From Zygaena filipendulae (taxonomy: Eukaryota; Arthropoda; Insecta; Lepidoptera; Zygaenidae), in assembly GCA_907165275.2 (NCBI GenBank), contig OU015679.1:1240001-1304000 (forward strand): a DNA stretch of 64,000 nucleotides, read 5' to 3'. This document shows, one piece after another, positions 52,879 to 62,872 of the stretch (position 1 is the stretch's first letter; each line of letters opens with the position of its first letter). The notes below the pieces were generated by a model. It did not search any database and was not told where the DNA came from. It saw nothing but the letters and a program-made list of their open reading frames with translations. The translations under genes and the position numbers were made by a program.

Positions 52879-53805
52879 TGTTGCGGTGGTATTACGAGCA
52901 GGTAGGTATTAAACTCACATTGATGTAGAAAATGGAATTTTGGAAGTGATTTATTGTTAAAAACTTAGCGCTATATATACAGAAAACCTTAAAACTAACA
53001 ACCAATCAAAAACACAACATTAAATATTTACAACCAAACAACCAATGAGAAATCGTACATTAAATGGCGGACAGATTCGAGCGAGATGCTAGTTTCTAGA
53101 ATTTCATAGTCTCCTCTCGTCGCACACTCGCACCGCGCATGCGCGGGGTGCGCGGCGCGGAGGACGCGGGCGGCGCGCGCGCAGGAGCTCAGTCCGCCGC
53201 GTCTCAAGCGCCAGTCGCCATCGATCGTTGAGAGCGCAAGGCCGCGCGTCTCGCGCCGGACCGCGAATCGTGGATGTGCGTGTGGTGCCGTACAGGTGTC
53301 TCCGACCGAGTAGTTCCATGGTGCTTGATGGTGTACAACAGCGTCGCAAGATCCAGGCGATTAAAAACGGCTCTTTTCAGAGCCACTCTTTCCATTTTGA
53401 TGTACTGCCTGATCTTGCTTGCGTAGTTACTTCAGTGAGTGTGACCCAGGAACGTGACGTCGCTTGACTGTTCCTTCGAATCTCCAGCGAGGTCGTCTTT
53501 TTCAAGATTGCTCCTCGCACTTTCCTCTGTCTGGAATTCGTTGGAATTGAGTCAGCTAGGCAATAAAGAATAACGTAACAAATTGTCCGTGTCCTGTTTC
53601 TTTCTTGTGATTTGATAATAAGGTGATTCCACTGTGTATGTTATTTCTCTCTTGCTCCTTCAACCTTCCTGATCCTTAATCCAATTCCCCGGTAAAGGTA
53701 TGTTACGTACACGGTTTGGTTATGGTAGGTAGATGGAGGTAAACCGCTGTGAAGTATGTAAGTATTTTCGTAAGTATTTCTGTGCTCATGTGCAAGGTGT
53801 GCACA
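52879..53805 (-). repeat. Element K 3' LTR
   Basis: 927 bp. On the minus strand TGTGCACACC...CCGCAACA. The 3' part (first on plus) is AT-rich and the middle is very GC-rich (53110-53240). Confidence 0.94.
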
Positions 53806-53817
53806 GTATCCCCCTTC
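53806..53817 (-). promoter_or_regulatory. Element K polypurine tract
   Basis: GAAGGGGGATAC on the minus strand, abutting the 3' LTR and overlapping the pol stop codon. Confidence 0.8.
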
Positions 53818-56800
53818 AAGCAAAGCGTACGGTTTTCTTCACGACTCGTCCGCTCCGGGTGATGTAAGGTGACGTAGGTAAGACAGCTGGAGTCGAATTC
53901 CTTGCTTCACGTGTTTCGACTGGATCACGGTTCGGTGAACTCGATCTCTTGCGTTCCGACGTGACGTCAGTGTCGCTCGTGCTTACGTCTTCTTCGTTAA
54001 GTAGGTAGGCAGGCTTGAGTCTATCCAGTGATATCACGGTTGTGCGTAGTGGTAACTGTATCTTGAAATACTTCTCGTGACGTTGTAGAACTTGATAGGG
54101 TCCGTCATATGGCGGAGTCAATGGCGGTCTGACCGCGTCGTTTCGAACGAAAACGTGTGTACACGTAGCTAGGTTCTTGTGTACGAACGTAGGTCGTGAC
54201 GTTGTGGTACGATTTGTGGGTATTAACGTTGCCATTGTTCGGCTTAGCCGTTGCACGTATTCTGCATCTTCGATTTTCGACTGTGTAGGTACGAAAAAAT
54301 CGGACGGTATTCGTAGTGTTGCGCCGTAGGTCATCAGTGCGGGGCTGAGATTATCTTCGCGTAGTGCGGTGCGTAAACCAAATAGTACGGTGGGCAACTC
54401 GTCTACCCATGTTGTGGTTGCACCGCGCGCCATGAGAGCTGCCTTCATTGTACGATGAAGTCGTTCTACTTTTCCGTTTGACTGGGCGTGATAACTTGTA
54501 GTGCGGATTCTAGATATACCCCATCTCTTCAGTAGTGTGTTGAATAGTGCTGACTCAAAATTTTGTGCTCTGTCTGTCGTAATTCTGAGCGGGACGCCAA
54601 ATCGCACTATCCAGTTCTCGTAGAGGGCTTTTGCGACGCTTTCTGCGGTGATGTCTTGAACTGGAACAGCTTCCGGCCATCTGGTGCGTCTGTCTATTAT
54701 GGTGACGCAAAACTTGAAATCGTGCGATAATCGTAGCGGTCCCACGACGTCTATGTGTATGTGTTCGAAACGTTGAGAAGGTGGAAACTCTGCCAGAGGA
54801 GTGACGACGTGACGATGTACCTTGCTGCGCTGACAGTCGATACATGCTTTGGCCCATGTTGCTACTTCTTTGTTCATAGCTGGCCAGAAAAATTTCGATG
54901 CTATCTGCTTCCGTGTGGTTCTTGCCCCGGGGTGACATAGCCCGTGTTGCGCTTTGAATGCGGCATAGCGGTATGTTTTAGGTAAATACGGACGGGGTGA
55001 CGTAGTCGATAGCTCGCATGTGATTGGTCGGTCGAGTCCGGGAAGAGTTACTTCGGCGAATTTCAAGTTGGGTTGTTTCTTTAGATTTCTCAAGTCTTCG
55101 TCGTTGCTTTGGTCTATTGCGAGTTGGTTGTAGTCTATGACATTTGGGTTCTGGATGTCTTCGATTCGTGATAATGCGTCGGCGATTGGATTTTCTTCAC
55201 CTTTGATGTACTTGATACTCGAACAAAATTGAGATATGAAATGTAGCTGCCGTTCTCGTCTCGGTGTGTCGCTACTACTGGCGGGTCTGCTGAGTGCGAA
55301 AGAGAGAGGCTTGTGATCGGTGAGTATAGTTACTTCGCAGCCTTCGATTAGTCTTCTGAAGTGTTTTACAGCCATGTACATAGCTAATAATTCGCGATCG
55401 TACACGCTGTAGCGGCGTTGCGTAGGGCTCATTGACTTCGAGAAGAATGCTAATGGTTTCCAGTTGTTCTCAACCTTTTGTTGTAGTACTGCGCCTAAAC
55501 TGTGATCCGAGGCGTCTGTCATTATAGCGAGTTCGCAACCGTGAACGGGGTAGCTTAACGTTGTTGCTTCGGTAATGCTTTGGCGGCATTTTTCAAAAGC
55601 TTCGTTCGCTTCCGGTGTCCATTCTATGGGCGTTTTGTCATTCTTTTTCTTGTTGTGAAGAAACTTGTTGAGTTCGTGTTGATGATCGGCTTGATGAGGT
55701 AGGCAATCTCGGTAAAAATTAAGCATGCCTAGGAAGCGTCGTAGTTCGACGATTGTCTTCGGTTTCGGATACGAGGAAATTGCTTCGATGCGATCTATCG
55801 TAGGTTTGACACCGCTGGCGGAGACTTCGTAGCCTAGGAAGTTTATAGTTTCAACTCCAAACTGGCATTTGTCGACGTTGAGTGTGACGCCGTGTTTGTC
55901 GAGACGTTCTAAGACTTGATGGAGAAGCTTCTTATGGTTGTTTTCATCTTCAGAAAATAGGAGAATGTCGTCGACGAAACAGAAACAGTCTTCTATACCT
56001 CGGAGAACTTGATGCATGAATCTTTGAAAGGTTTGACTTGCGTTGCGTAGACCGAACGTCATGCATGTAAATTCGTATAGCCCGAACGGAGTGATTATGG
56101 CTGTTTTCTGTGCATCTTCTTTACTCGCCATGGGAATCCAGTAGTAAGCCATCTTGAGATCGAGTTTCGAAAATATTTTTTTGTTGTTGAGTGGGTACGT
56201 GAAATCTTGAATGCGTGGTATCGGATAGCGATCGGGTTGCGTCACTGCGTTTAATCTTCGGTAGTCGCCGCATACACGAAGTCCGCCGTCTTTTTTCGTG
56301 ACGACGTGTAGAGGGCTGGCCCATGGACTGCTTGAAGGTCTGCAAATGCCAATCTCCATCATCCGATCAAATTCGGCTTTTGCGGCGTTGTATTTGTCGG
56401 GCGGTAGAGGGCGGGCGCGTGCCGAAAGCGGAGGACCCGTCGTTTCGATGTGATGTACGACGTCATGTTTGGCTGGCTGCTTAAGAGACATGGGTCGGAG
56501 AACGCCAGGAAAATGCTTCAAGATATCGTGATATTGTTGGTCGGAGCTCACGATGCGAATGGACTCGGCGGTTGTTGATACTTCAGTGGCGTCGACGGTA
56601 AGCTTGGTTTCGTCGTCGATTAATTTTTTTCTGTGAAGATCCACAAGGAGCTTGTAGTGACGTAAGAAGTCTGCACCCAATATGGAAGTCTTCACGTCTG
56701 CGACAATAAATGTCCAGGTGAAACTGCGCCGTAGTCCCAGGTTGAGCTTGATTGTTTTCTCGCCGTAGGTATTTATCGGTGTGTTGTTTGCCGCGTAAAG

Positions 56801-56875
56801 TTTGTAGGTATGTGCGGCCTTTTTCTTAGTTTTCGATGTTGCAGCCCAAACAGATATATCTGCGCCAGTGTCCAC
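53816..56875 (-). CDS. Element K Pol: protease, RT, RNase H, integrase
   Basis: 1,019 codons as an open frame. The true frame reaches further 5' to overlap the gag stop (about 56967), so the MDTG start is not the real one. Protease: DTGADISVW at 2-10 and ILGADFL near 65. RT: DYRRLNAV near 204, SKLDLKMAYYWIP near 236 and the catalytic FVDD at 300-303. RNase H: TDASDHSLGAVL and TDHKPLSF. Integrase: zinc finger HGLCHPGAR...CIDC, Asp in HIDVVGPL, Asp in TTDRAQNF, Glu in GKVERLHR. The tail ends TRSGRVVKKTVRFA. All key residues are present. Pol is in the -1 frame relative to gag; the gag stop is preceded by GGAAAAC, a possible slip site. This is the best candidate in the window for an active element. 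Confidence 0.94.
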   Translation of the reverse strand: MDTGADISVWAATSKTKKKAAHTYKLYAANNTPINTYGEKTIKLNLGLRRSFTWTFIVADVKTSILGADFLRHYKLLVDLHRKKLIDDETKLTVDATEVSTTAESIRIVSSDQQYHDILKHFPGVLRPMSLKQPAKHDVVHHIETTGPPLSARARPLPPDKYNAAKAEFDRMMEIGICRPSSSPWASPLHVVTKKDGGLRVCGDYRRLNAVTQPDRYPIPRIQDFTYPLNNKKIFSKLDLKMAYYWIPMASKEDAQKTAIITPFGLYEFTCMTFGLRNASQTFQRFMHQVLRGIEDCFCFVDDILLFSEDENNHKKLLHQVLERLDKHGVTLNVDKCQFGVETINFLGYEVSASGVKPTIDRIEAISSYPKPKTIVELRRFLGMLNFYRDCLPHQADHQHELNKFLHNKKKNDKTPIEWTPEANEAFEKCRQSITEATTLSYPVHGCELAIMTDASDHSLGAVLQQKVENNWKPLAFFSKSMSPTQRRYSVYDRELLAMYMAVKHFRRLIEGCEVTILTDHKPLSFALSRPASSSDTPRRERQLHFISQFCSSIKYIKGEENPIADALSRIEDIQNPNVIDYNQLAIDQSNDEDLRNLKKQPNLKFAEVTLPGLDRPITCELSTTSPRPYLPKTYRYAAFKAQHGLCHPGARTTRKQIASKFFWPAMNKEVATWAKACIDCQRSKVHRHVVTPLAEFPPSQRFEHIHIDVVGPLRLSHDFKFCVTIIDRRTRWPEAVPVQDITAESVAKALYENWIVRFGVPLRITTDRAQNFESALFNTLLKRWGISRIRTTSYHAQSNGKVERLHRTMKAALMARGATTTWVDELPTVLFGLRTALREDNLSPALMTYGATLRIPSDFFVPTQSKIEDAEYVQRLSRTMATLIPTNRTTTSRPTFVHKNLATCTHVFVRNDAVRPPLTPPYDGPYQVLQRHEKYFKIQLPLRTTVISLDRLKPAYLLNEEDVSTSDTDVTSERKRSSSPNRDPVETREARNSTPAVLPTSPYITRSGRVVKKTVRFA

Positions 56876-56964
56876 GAGGAAACGTTCGTGTGAGTCGCGA
56901 TCATGAACACAAAGGCGGTTGCTGATCTTGGGGACACCGACGTCCGCCGCGGTCGGTGTCGACG

Positions 56965-57822
56965 TTAGTTTTCCGACGTCTTGTTACGTTGTGCGCACGG
57001 TGACTCGCAGCGTATTGCCTTCTTGCCAAACTTGTGATGGTATCTGCATAACCACGTAGGATCGCCAGGCTTCACACGGGATGATGATGAGCGTGAGTGA
57101 GAGCGGTAGCGTCCGCGAAATGGTTGACGAGATGTTTGACGCGTGGTATGCCGTGCTCGCAATTCCGCCACTTGTAATGTGAGTTTTTCCAATCTTGATA
57201 GGATCTCTGAGTGCGGTGGCTCGCAGGTGCTGTTAGATGATGCTGCTGAAGAGGTTGCGTTTGATACTGCTGCTACGGTGTTGACGGGCGTGCTCCCGAC
57301 GTACTCCATCATCCTGTCTGCCATTGCTGCTAACGTGTCGAGTGAAGATTCTTTGTTGATAGAGAGTACGCAGCGACAGTGGGCTGGCACGTGATTGAGC
57401 CACTCGATCTTTAAGCCTTCTTCAGTGATGAGGCCGTTATTGAGTTCTCTCATTTTTCGTAGCAGCACGCTGGGTTTCTGGTCGCCGATGTCTAAACCGC
57501 TGATGAGCTTCTGAAAGTTCTCGACTTCTGATTTTTCGTACACGGTGAGTAGTCGATTTTTCACGGCTTCATATTTCCCTTTCTCAGGTGGGCTGTATAG
57601 TAGGTCGGTGATGTGCTGTAGATCGGCCGGTTCTAGCTTCGAAAGGACGTATCTGTATTTTTGGTCATCTGATGTCTTCAAGGGATCGATGACTGCCTCA
57701 AACTGGACGAACCAGGCTCTGGGAACGGTGCGCCAAAATGGAAGTAGTTTTGACTGCACGGAGATCGCAGCCAGGTCAGCGATTTTGGTTGTCTCGACGA
57801 TTTTTTGTTCTTGCTCGGCCAT
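56965..57822 (-). CDS. Element K Gag
   Basis: 285 codons from MAEQEQKIVE. The core has LPPFW-like sequence (LLPFWRTVPRAWFVQFEAV), YRYVLSKLEPADLQHI, the major-homology-like stretch YEAVKNRLLTVYEKSE, and LRKMRELNNGLITEE. The tail is rich in Arg and Ser and ends with WLCRYHHKFGKKAIRCESPC, a C-x3-H-H...C-x3-C zinc motif characteristic of CsRn1/Kabuki Gags in place of the usual CCHC knuckle. The ATG lies about 38 bases after the PBS. It is intact. Confidence 0.92.
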   Translation of the reverse strand: MAEQEQKIVETTKIADLAAISVQSKLLPFWRTVPRAWFVQFEAVIDPLKTSDDQKYRYVLSKLEPADLQHITDLLYSPPEKGKYEAVKNRLLTVYEKSEVENFQKLISGLDIGDQKPSVLLRKMRELNNGLITEEGLKIEWLNHVPAHCRCVLSINKESSLDTLAAMADRMMEYVGSTPVNTVAAVSNATSSAASSNSTCEPPHSEILSRLEKLTLQVAELRARHTTRQTSRQPFRGRYRSHSRSSSSRVKPGDPTWLCRYHHKFGKKAIRCESPCAQRNKTSEN

Positions 57823-57859
57823 AGCTTCAGCCTTTTGTTGATTCCTTTTTTCTTCTTGA

Positions 57860-57876
57860 TTGTCGGAGGGTCACCA
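57860..57876 (-). promoter_or_regulatory. Element K primer-binding site
   Basis: TGGTGACCCTCCGACAA on the minus strand, one base after the LTR. In the CsRn1 clade a very similar site is attributed to tRNA-Trp. Confidence 0.8.
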
Positions 57877-57877
57877 C

Positions 57878-58804
57878 TGTAGCGGTGGTATTACGAGCAG
57901 GTAGGTATTAAACTCACATTGATGTAGAAAATGGAATTTTGGAAGTGATTTATTGTTAAAAACTTAGCGCTATATATACAGAAAACCTTAAAACTAACAA
58001 CCAATCAAAAACACAACATTAAATATTTACAACCAAACAACCAATGAGAAATCGTACATTAAATGGCGGACAGATTCGAGCGAGATGCTAGTTTCTAGAA
58101 TTTCATAGTCTCCTCTCGTCGCACACTCGCACCGCGCATGCGCGGGGTGCACGGCGCGGAGGACGCGGGCGGCGCGCGCGCAGGAGCTCAGTCCGCCGCG
58201 TCTCAAGCGCCAGTCGCCATCGATCGTTGAGAGCGCAAGGCCGCGCGTCTCGCGCCGGACCGCGAATCGTGGATGTGCGTGTGGTGCCGTACAGGTGTCT
58301 CCGACCGAGTAGTTCCATGGTGCTTGATGGTGTACAACAGCGTCGCAAGATCCAGGCGATTAAAAACGGCTCTTTTCAGAGCCACTCTTTCCATTTTGAT
58401 GTACTGCCTGATCTTGCTTGCGTAGTTACTTCAGTGAGTGTGACCCAGGAACGTGACGTCGCTTGACTGTTCCTTCGAATCTCCAGCGAGGTCGTCTTTT
58501 TCAAGATTGCTCCTCGCATTTTCCTCTGTCTGGAATTCGTTGGAATTGAGTCAGCTAGGCAATAAAGAATAACGTAACAAATTGTCCGTGTCCTGTTTCT
58601 TTCTTGTGATTTGATAATAAGGTGATTCCACTGTGTATGTTATTTCTCTCTTGCTCCTTCAACCTTCCTGATCCTTAATCCAATTCCCCGGTAAAGGTAT
58701 GTTACGTACACGGTTTGGTAATGGTAGGTAGATGGAGGTAAACCGCTGTGAAGTATGTAAGTATTTTCGTAAGTATTTCTGTGCTCATGTGCAAGGTGTG
58801 CACA
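57878..58804 (-). repeat. Element K 5' LTR
   Basis: 927 bp partner of 52879-53805. Short open frames inside it (58103-58466) occur in both LTRs and have no domain. Confidence 0.94.
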
Positions 58805-58848
58805 TGTTTTACCTACACTTTAGCAGTTAATAATATTGAAGTGTCTGT

Positions 58849-60683
58849 CGGGGGGCAGGTTGCCCCCGCTCCCCGCCGACATTAGGAACATGATCAGCGA
58901 GAAGAGGCGCCTGCGCAGGCGGTGGCAGCAATGTCGCTGCCCTCGGATGAAGACGGAGCTCAACGCCCTCACGGACAAGATCAAGGATGCCCTGAGGGAG
59001 CAAGAAGCCGACGCATGGGAGAGGCGCATTGAGGCGGCAAGCGAGGACTGGACCAGTGTCCATCGCCTCTGCCGCCAACTCTCTGGCGCCCGGCCCCCGA
59101 TCAGACCGCTCACAGCGGACGACGGTACGCTGAGGTACCGCGCAGAAGACCGCGCGAAGATCCTCGCCGACCATCTCGAACGCCAGTTCCGCCCGAATCC
59201 CACCGACGATGTGGAGCACGTCGCAGCAGTGGAAGCCCAGCTTCGGGAGTATTTCGCGGCGCCGATAGCGCCGGAGGAGGACCCAATCGTGTTCTCCCCC
59301 GGTGAGGTGCAGCGGATGACCCGAAAACTGAAGCCGCGTAAGGCCCCGGGCGCAGACGGTATCACTAATGCAGCGCTGCGTCACCTGCCGTTTCGCTCCA
59401 TAGCGGCGGTGACGCGCCTGTATAACGGTATCCTGCGCACGGGGCACTATCCCACCGTGTGGAAAACTGGCAGGGTCATCATGCTGCCCAAACCGGGGAA
59501 GAATGTCGCTCTCCCCGGCAGCTATCGGCCCATTACGCTGCTGCCTACGCTCTCGAAGCTGTTCGAGCTGCTACTGCTGCGACGTATGTCTCCGCACATC
59601 GCTCCCAGGAGGGAGCAGTTTGGGTTCCGGGCGGAACACTCCACCACTCTCCAGTTGTCGAGGGTGATTCAGCACATGACGGTGGCCCTCAATGAGAGGG
59701 CGACCACCGTCGCTGTCCTCCTCGACATGGAGAAGGCGTTCGATAGGGTCTGGCATGAGGGTCTTCTGCTGAAGCTATCGTCGTCCGCGCTTCCCCGGCG
59801 TATAGTCCGGGTGGTGGCGTCCTTTCTATCCGACCGTCGCTTCTGTGTGGCGGTAGAGGACGTCACCTCAACCGAGCGTCTGATCGGGGCCGGCGTGCCA
59901 CAGGGCAGCTGCCTCTCCCCGGCCTGTTACTCCCGATACACCGACGACATCCCAGTGGGGGATGGGGTCGAGTTGGCTCTGTACGCCGATGACGCGGCGT
60001 ACTACACCACAAATAAAAACCCGAAGTGCGCCGCGCTCCGGCTGCAGCGTACGCTCGACCTCCTCCCCGACTGGCTCTCCAAGTGGAGACTGTCGGTCAA
60101 TGTCGGGAAGACACAGGCCATATGCGTCGGCATTAAATTACGCCCACCGCCACCTCTTCGCCTCTACGGGCAGGACATAGCGTGGTCCTCTCAGGTGAAG
60201 TACCTGGGGGTCACGCTGGATCGTCGGCTCACGATGCAAACGCACGTGAGAAACGTCATCGCGAGCGCTCGCGTCGCGCGGTATCAGCTGCGCAGCGTGC
60301 TCGGCTCTCGGCTCCCTCTGAGGGTAAAAGTCGGGGTCTACAAGACCTACATTAGGCCCCGACTCACCTACGCCGCTCCGGCATGGTACGCACTGCCATG
60401 TGCGTCCGTGCGCGCGAGCTTGGACTCACAACAAGCCATGGCACTGCGTGCCGCTGCCGGAGCTCCGCGCTGTGTGCGGAACGCGGTCATCCAGAGGGAC
60501 CTGGGAGTCGAGCCGCTGGACGAGTTCGTCCAGCGGCTTGCCTCTCGGATGTTCGAGCGGGCGGACGCGTCGGACCACGAGCACATCCGTGGTCTGGCCC
60601 CCCTCCACGCCCGTCCACCCGAGGGGAAGCGATACCCGCGCGAGCTTATCGCTCGCGATGACGAGCCAACGCTGCCCATCTAG
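58849..60683 (+). CDS. LINE reverse transcriptase (5'-truncated ORF2)
   Basis: The frame enters from the truncated 5' end and stays open to TAG at 60683. The linker region RNMISEKRRLRRRWQQ is followed by RT: PRKAPGADGI, SYRPITLLPTLSKLFE, FGFRAEHSTTLQL, motif A LLDMEKAFDRVWHEG, the block GVPQGSCLSP, and the catalytic YADD in LYADDAAYYT, then GKTQAIC and VKYLGVTLDRRL. The thumb and C-terminal region includes YIRPRLTYAAPAWYALP and RNAVIQRDLGVEPL. No endonuclease domain remains. The GC content is far above the neighbours. An open frame of over 600 codons in a dead copy suggests recent insertion. Jockey-clade assignment is from motif style. Confidence 0.88.
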
Positions 60684-60840
60684 CTTGGCTGACGGAGCCT
60701 AGACGCCGCCCTGACGGGCGGCGCCGGCTCCGCCCCGACGATCCACGCGGTCTACGGACCGCCCCCCAGTTCCTGTCCGTAGTGGCGGATAGCGTGGGAT
60801 CGCCCACTGCAGGGGGCTCTGCCCCGACGCAGACACCTCT

Positions 60841-60865
60841 GCTGCCTCCCCTTCGGGGAGGCAGC
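60841..60865 (+). other. Terminal stem-loop of the LINE
   Basis: An 11-bp perfect stem with a TTC loop, about 18 bases before the 3' target duplication. It could be the structure recognised by the LINE RT in place of a poly(A) tail; this is inference. Confidence 0.75.
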
Positions 60866-60883
60866 AAGAGAAGGCTCTTGTTG

Positions 60884-61025
60884 TTGAAGTGTCTGTTTGT
60901 AATCTATCGACACTGTACTAAAAGAGTAGAATTTGCGTGTCCGTTCACGCTAATCTTAGAAACTAATGAACGGATTACCACGCGGTTTCCGCAGGTAAAT
61001 CAATCTAAGCTTGAAGTAACATAGG
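60884..61025 (+). mobile_element. Possible Helitron-like fragment split by the LINE
   Basis: GTGTCTGTTTGTAATCTATCG followed by GAACGGATTACCACGCGG resembles the phrase set seen at 8065-8130. The part before the LINE (58805-58848) would be its other side. Weak. Confidence 0.3.
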
Positions 61026-62630
61026 GATTTAATCCATTTAAATGAGGTGTCAAGAAAAGTCTTTTTACAAAACGAGTTTCGCACAAGTGAAACCGGACAC
61101 AGTTAGTTTCAAACAGATTTCTACCAGATGCATGATGTATTATGGTCCTTACGTTTTGATAGAAGATGATTTTTAAATCTTTGTGCTCCGAATAATCTTT
61201 GAGGCAGGTACACCGAAGCACGTTCAAACATTTGTTACAGGTGGGTAGCTGATGTTATAAGGTAACTTTATGTTACAATTGGCCCACGATAACCAACACA
61301 ATTAAGTTATTGATACAAGACGCTTTATCGAGAGTTATAGAACGTTTTTCAATTATGTGTTTATCTTATTACATTGTTCAAATACCATCAAAATATTAAA
61401 CACAAAAGAATTGCTACAAAAAAAGTGCTACAATTTTAAGATACAATTTACTCAAACTTTCGCCAGTTTAGGTAACGCACCATTGCTTATCTATGGCCTA
61501 TACTTATTGTAACTGTTATAATATTTTTTATTCTAATGTAATTATTTTTATAAATTTCAAACTGTATATTCTGATTAGTATATTTTCATTATGGTTTTGA
61601 CGGACTTCTATTCTAGATTTAGAACCATATACATCAAAACTATCGTCCCTAAATAAATATATTTTGTAGGGTTTTCCTCAAATTAACATGGGTGAAAACG
61701 CGGAGTACTGCTACTTTTTCAATAAACTCAAAAGACTAAGAGATTGTTGTAATCCCTTTTTTTTTTTCTTTACAATGCTTTGATGATTTTCTTTTGAATT
61801 TACCTAGTTTTGCTTGCTAGTCTCATTTTCTTACTGCTATTTTTGAAAGTCTTGCTACATCTCCTAGGGATAAAACTCAAGCCCCTACTATGGTGTTACA
61901 ACCCTAGTCACTAAGCGATGTTTGCTATTGATTGATTTACCAAGCTGCACGTTTTCAAAATTTGACTAGTTTTGAAGTTTAAAGAGTTACCAAATTTCTT
62001 TTTCTCATTAAGGTTAACCACAGCTAAAGTTAGATCTCGACTTCAGATAGAAGCAATCCCCTCATATTACAAACTTAAGAAAGGCACTGTAATAAATTAT
62101 GAGTGAATACTTCGGTCACAAAATTGATGTTCTATTTTTTTTTATTTTTTTTTTTTATTTGAAGGTCACTAATATTAGTCTTTTATCATAAGAAGAATCA
62201 TAAGAGATTATTTCTAAAGGACAGGTAGGTACAATATTATTACCCACTAGACTGTAAGATTAGATAATTCTTTAATCAAAATATCATTACTGCATTCACA
62301 GATTTATACTAAATGATTCAATGAAGCTTTGCCTATTTGCATGATTATTAGATACTTCATTCAAATAGTAGGTAGGCATGCTAACTAACTTGATATCAGA
62401 GCTGGGAACTATTAACTTGCATAGGAGATCCTATGAGACAAGAAAAGCTATGCAACTCAGCTAACTTTCGTGTTGTTCATGGACCAGTTGAACTAATTAA
62501 TTAATTGGTCCATGGTGTTGTTACACCTTTCGTGATAAACATTGGTTACTTTTTTTTTTTTTTTTACACACCTACCTAGGTGGGTAAAACTTGCATCATG
62601 ACTTTCAGAAAAGGGAAAAGTACAACCTTT
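61026..62630. other. Unassigned AT-rich region, no gene
   Basis: No domain-bearing frame. T-rich runs at 61758-61770, 62137-62157 and 62550-62565. Possibly host intergenic DNA. Confidence 0.4.
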
Positions 62631-62872
62631 ATATCAGTAAACACTGCTATGTGGGTAGGTATCTATTTTAACTATATTATTATAGTGTCTGAAACTTATA
62701 CTGTGTGACTATAGGTACTAAATAAAAAAATACCTAATCCAGAAAAGTTCAACATTTAAAATATCAGTAAACACTGCTATGTGGGTAGGTGTCAATTTTA
62801 ACTATATAATGTCTGAAACTTATTCTGTATGACAACTAAGAGATAATCTATCTAAGAGATAAGCATTATGCT
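62631..62872 (+). repeat. Imperfect direct duplication, period 130 bp
   Basis: ATATCAGTAAACACTGCTAT at 62631 recurs at 62761 with the following GTGGGTAGGT, TTTTAACTATAT, GTCTGAAACTTAT and CTGT(G/A)TGAC. The second copy runs up to the truncated start of the LINE. Confidence 0.85.

Larger units (their letters stand above)
52879..58804 (-). mobile_element. Element K: coding-complete CsRn1-type Gypsy retrotransposon
   Basis: 5,926 bp with 927-bp LTRs (52879-53805, 57878-58804) and target duplication TGTT (52875-52878, 58805-58808). I see about four LTR differences by eye (near the start, at about 53151/58150, 53519/58518 and 53722/58721). The PBS TGGTGACCCTCCGAC is of the type used by the CsRn1 clade. 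Gag and Pol frames are open throughout. Confidence 0.94.
58849..60883 (+). mobile_element. 5'-truncated Jockey-clade LINE with 3' hairpin
   Basis: Bounded by a 13-bp target duplication TTGAAGTGTCTGT (58836-58848 and 60884-60896). The 5' end is truncated upstream of RT. The 3' end has no poly(A); instead a stem-loop GCTGCCTCCCC-TTC-GGGGAGGCAGC (60841-60865) precedes AAGAGAAGGCTCTTG, itself a small palindrome, at the end. Confidence 0.85.

Noticed and set aside
53104..53467. Small Arg/Pro-rich open frames in the K LTRs
   Set aside because: A product of GC-rich LTR sequence present in both LTRs. No domain.
58820..59447. Minus-strand frames of 181 and 206 codons
   Set aside because: Shadows of the GC-rich LINE RT on the plus strand, which carries all RT motifs.
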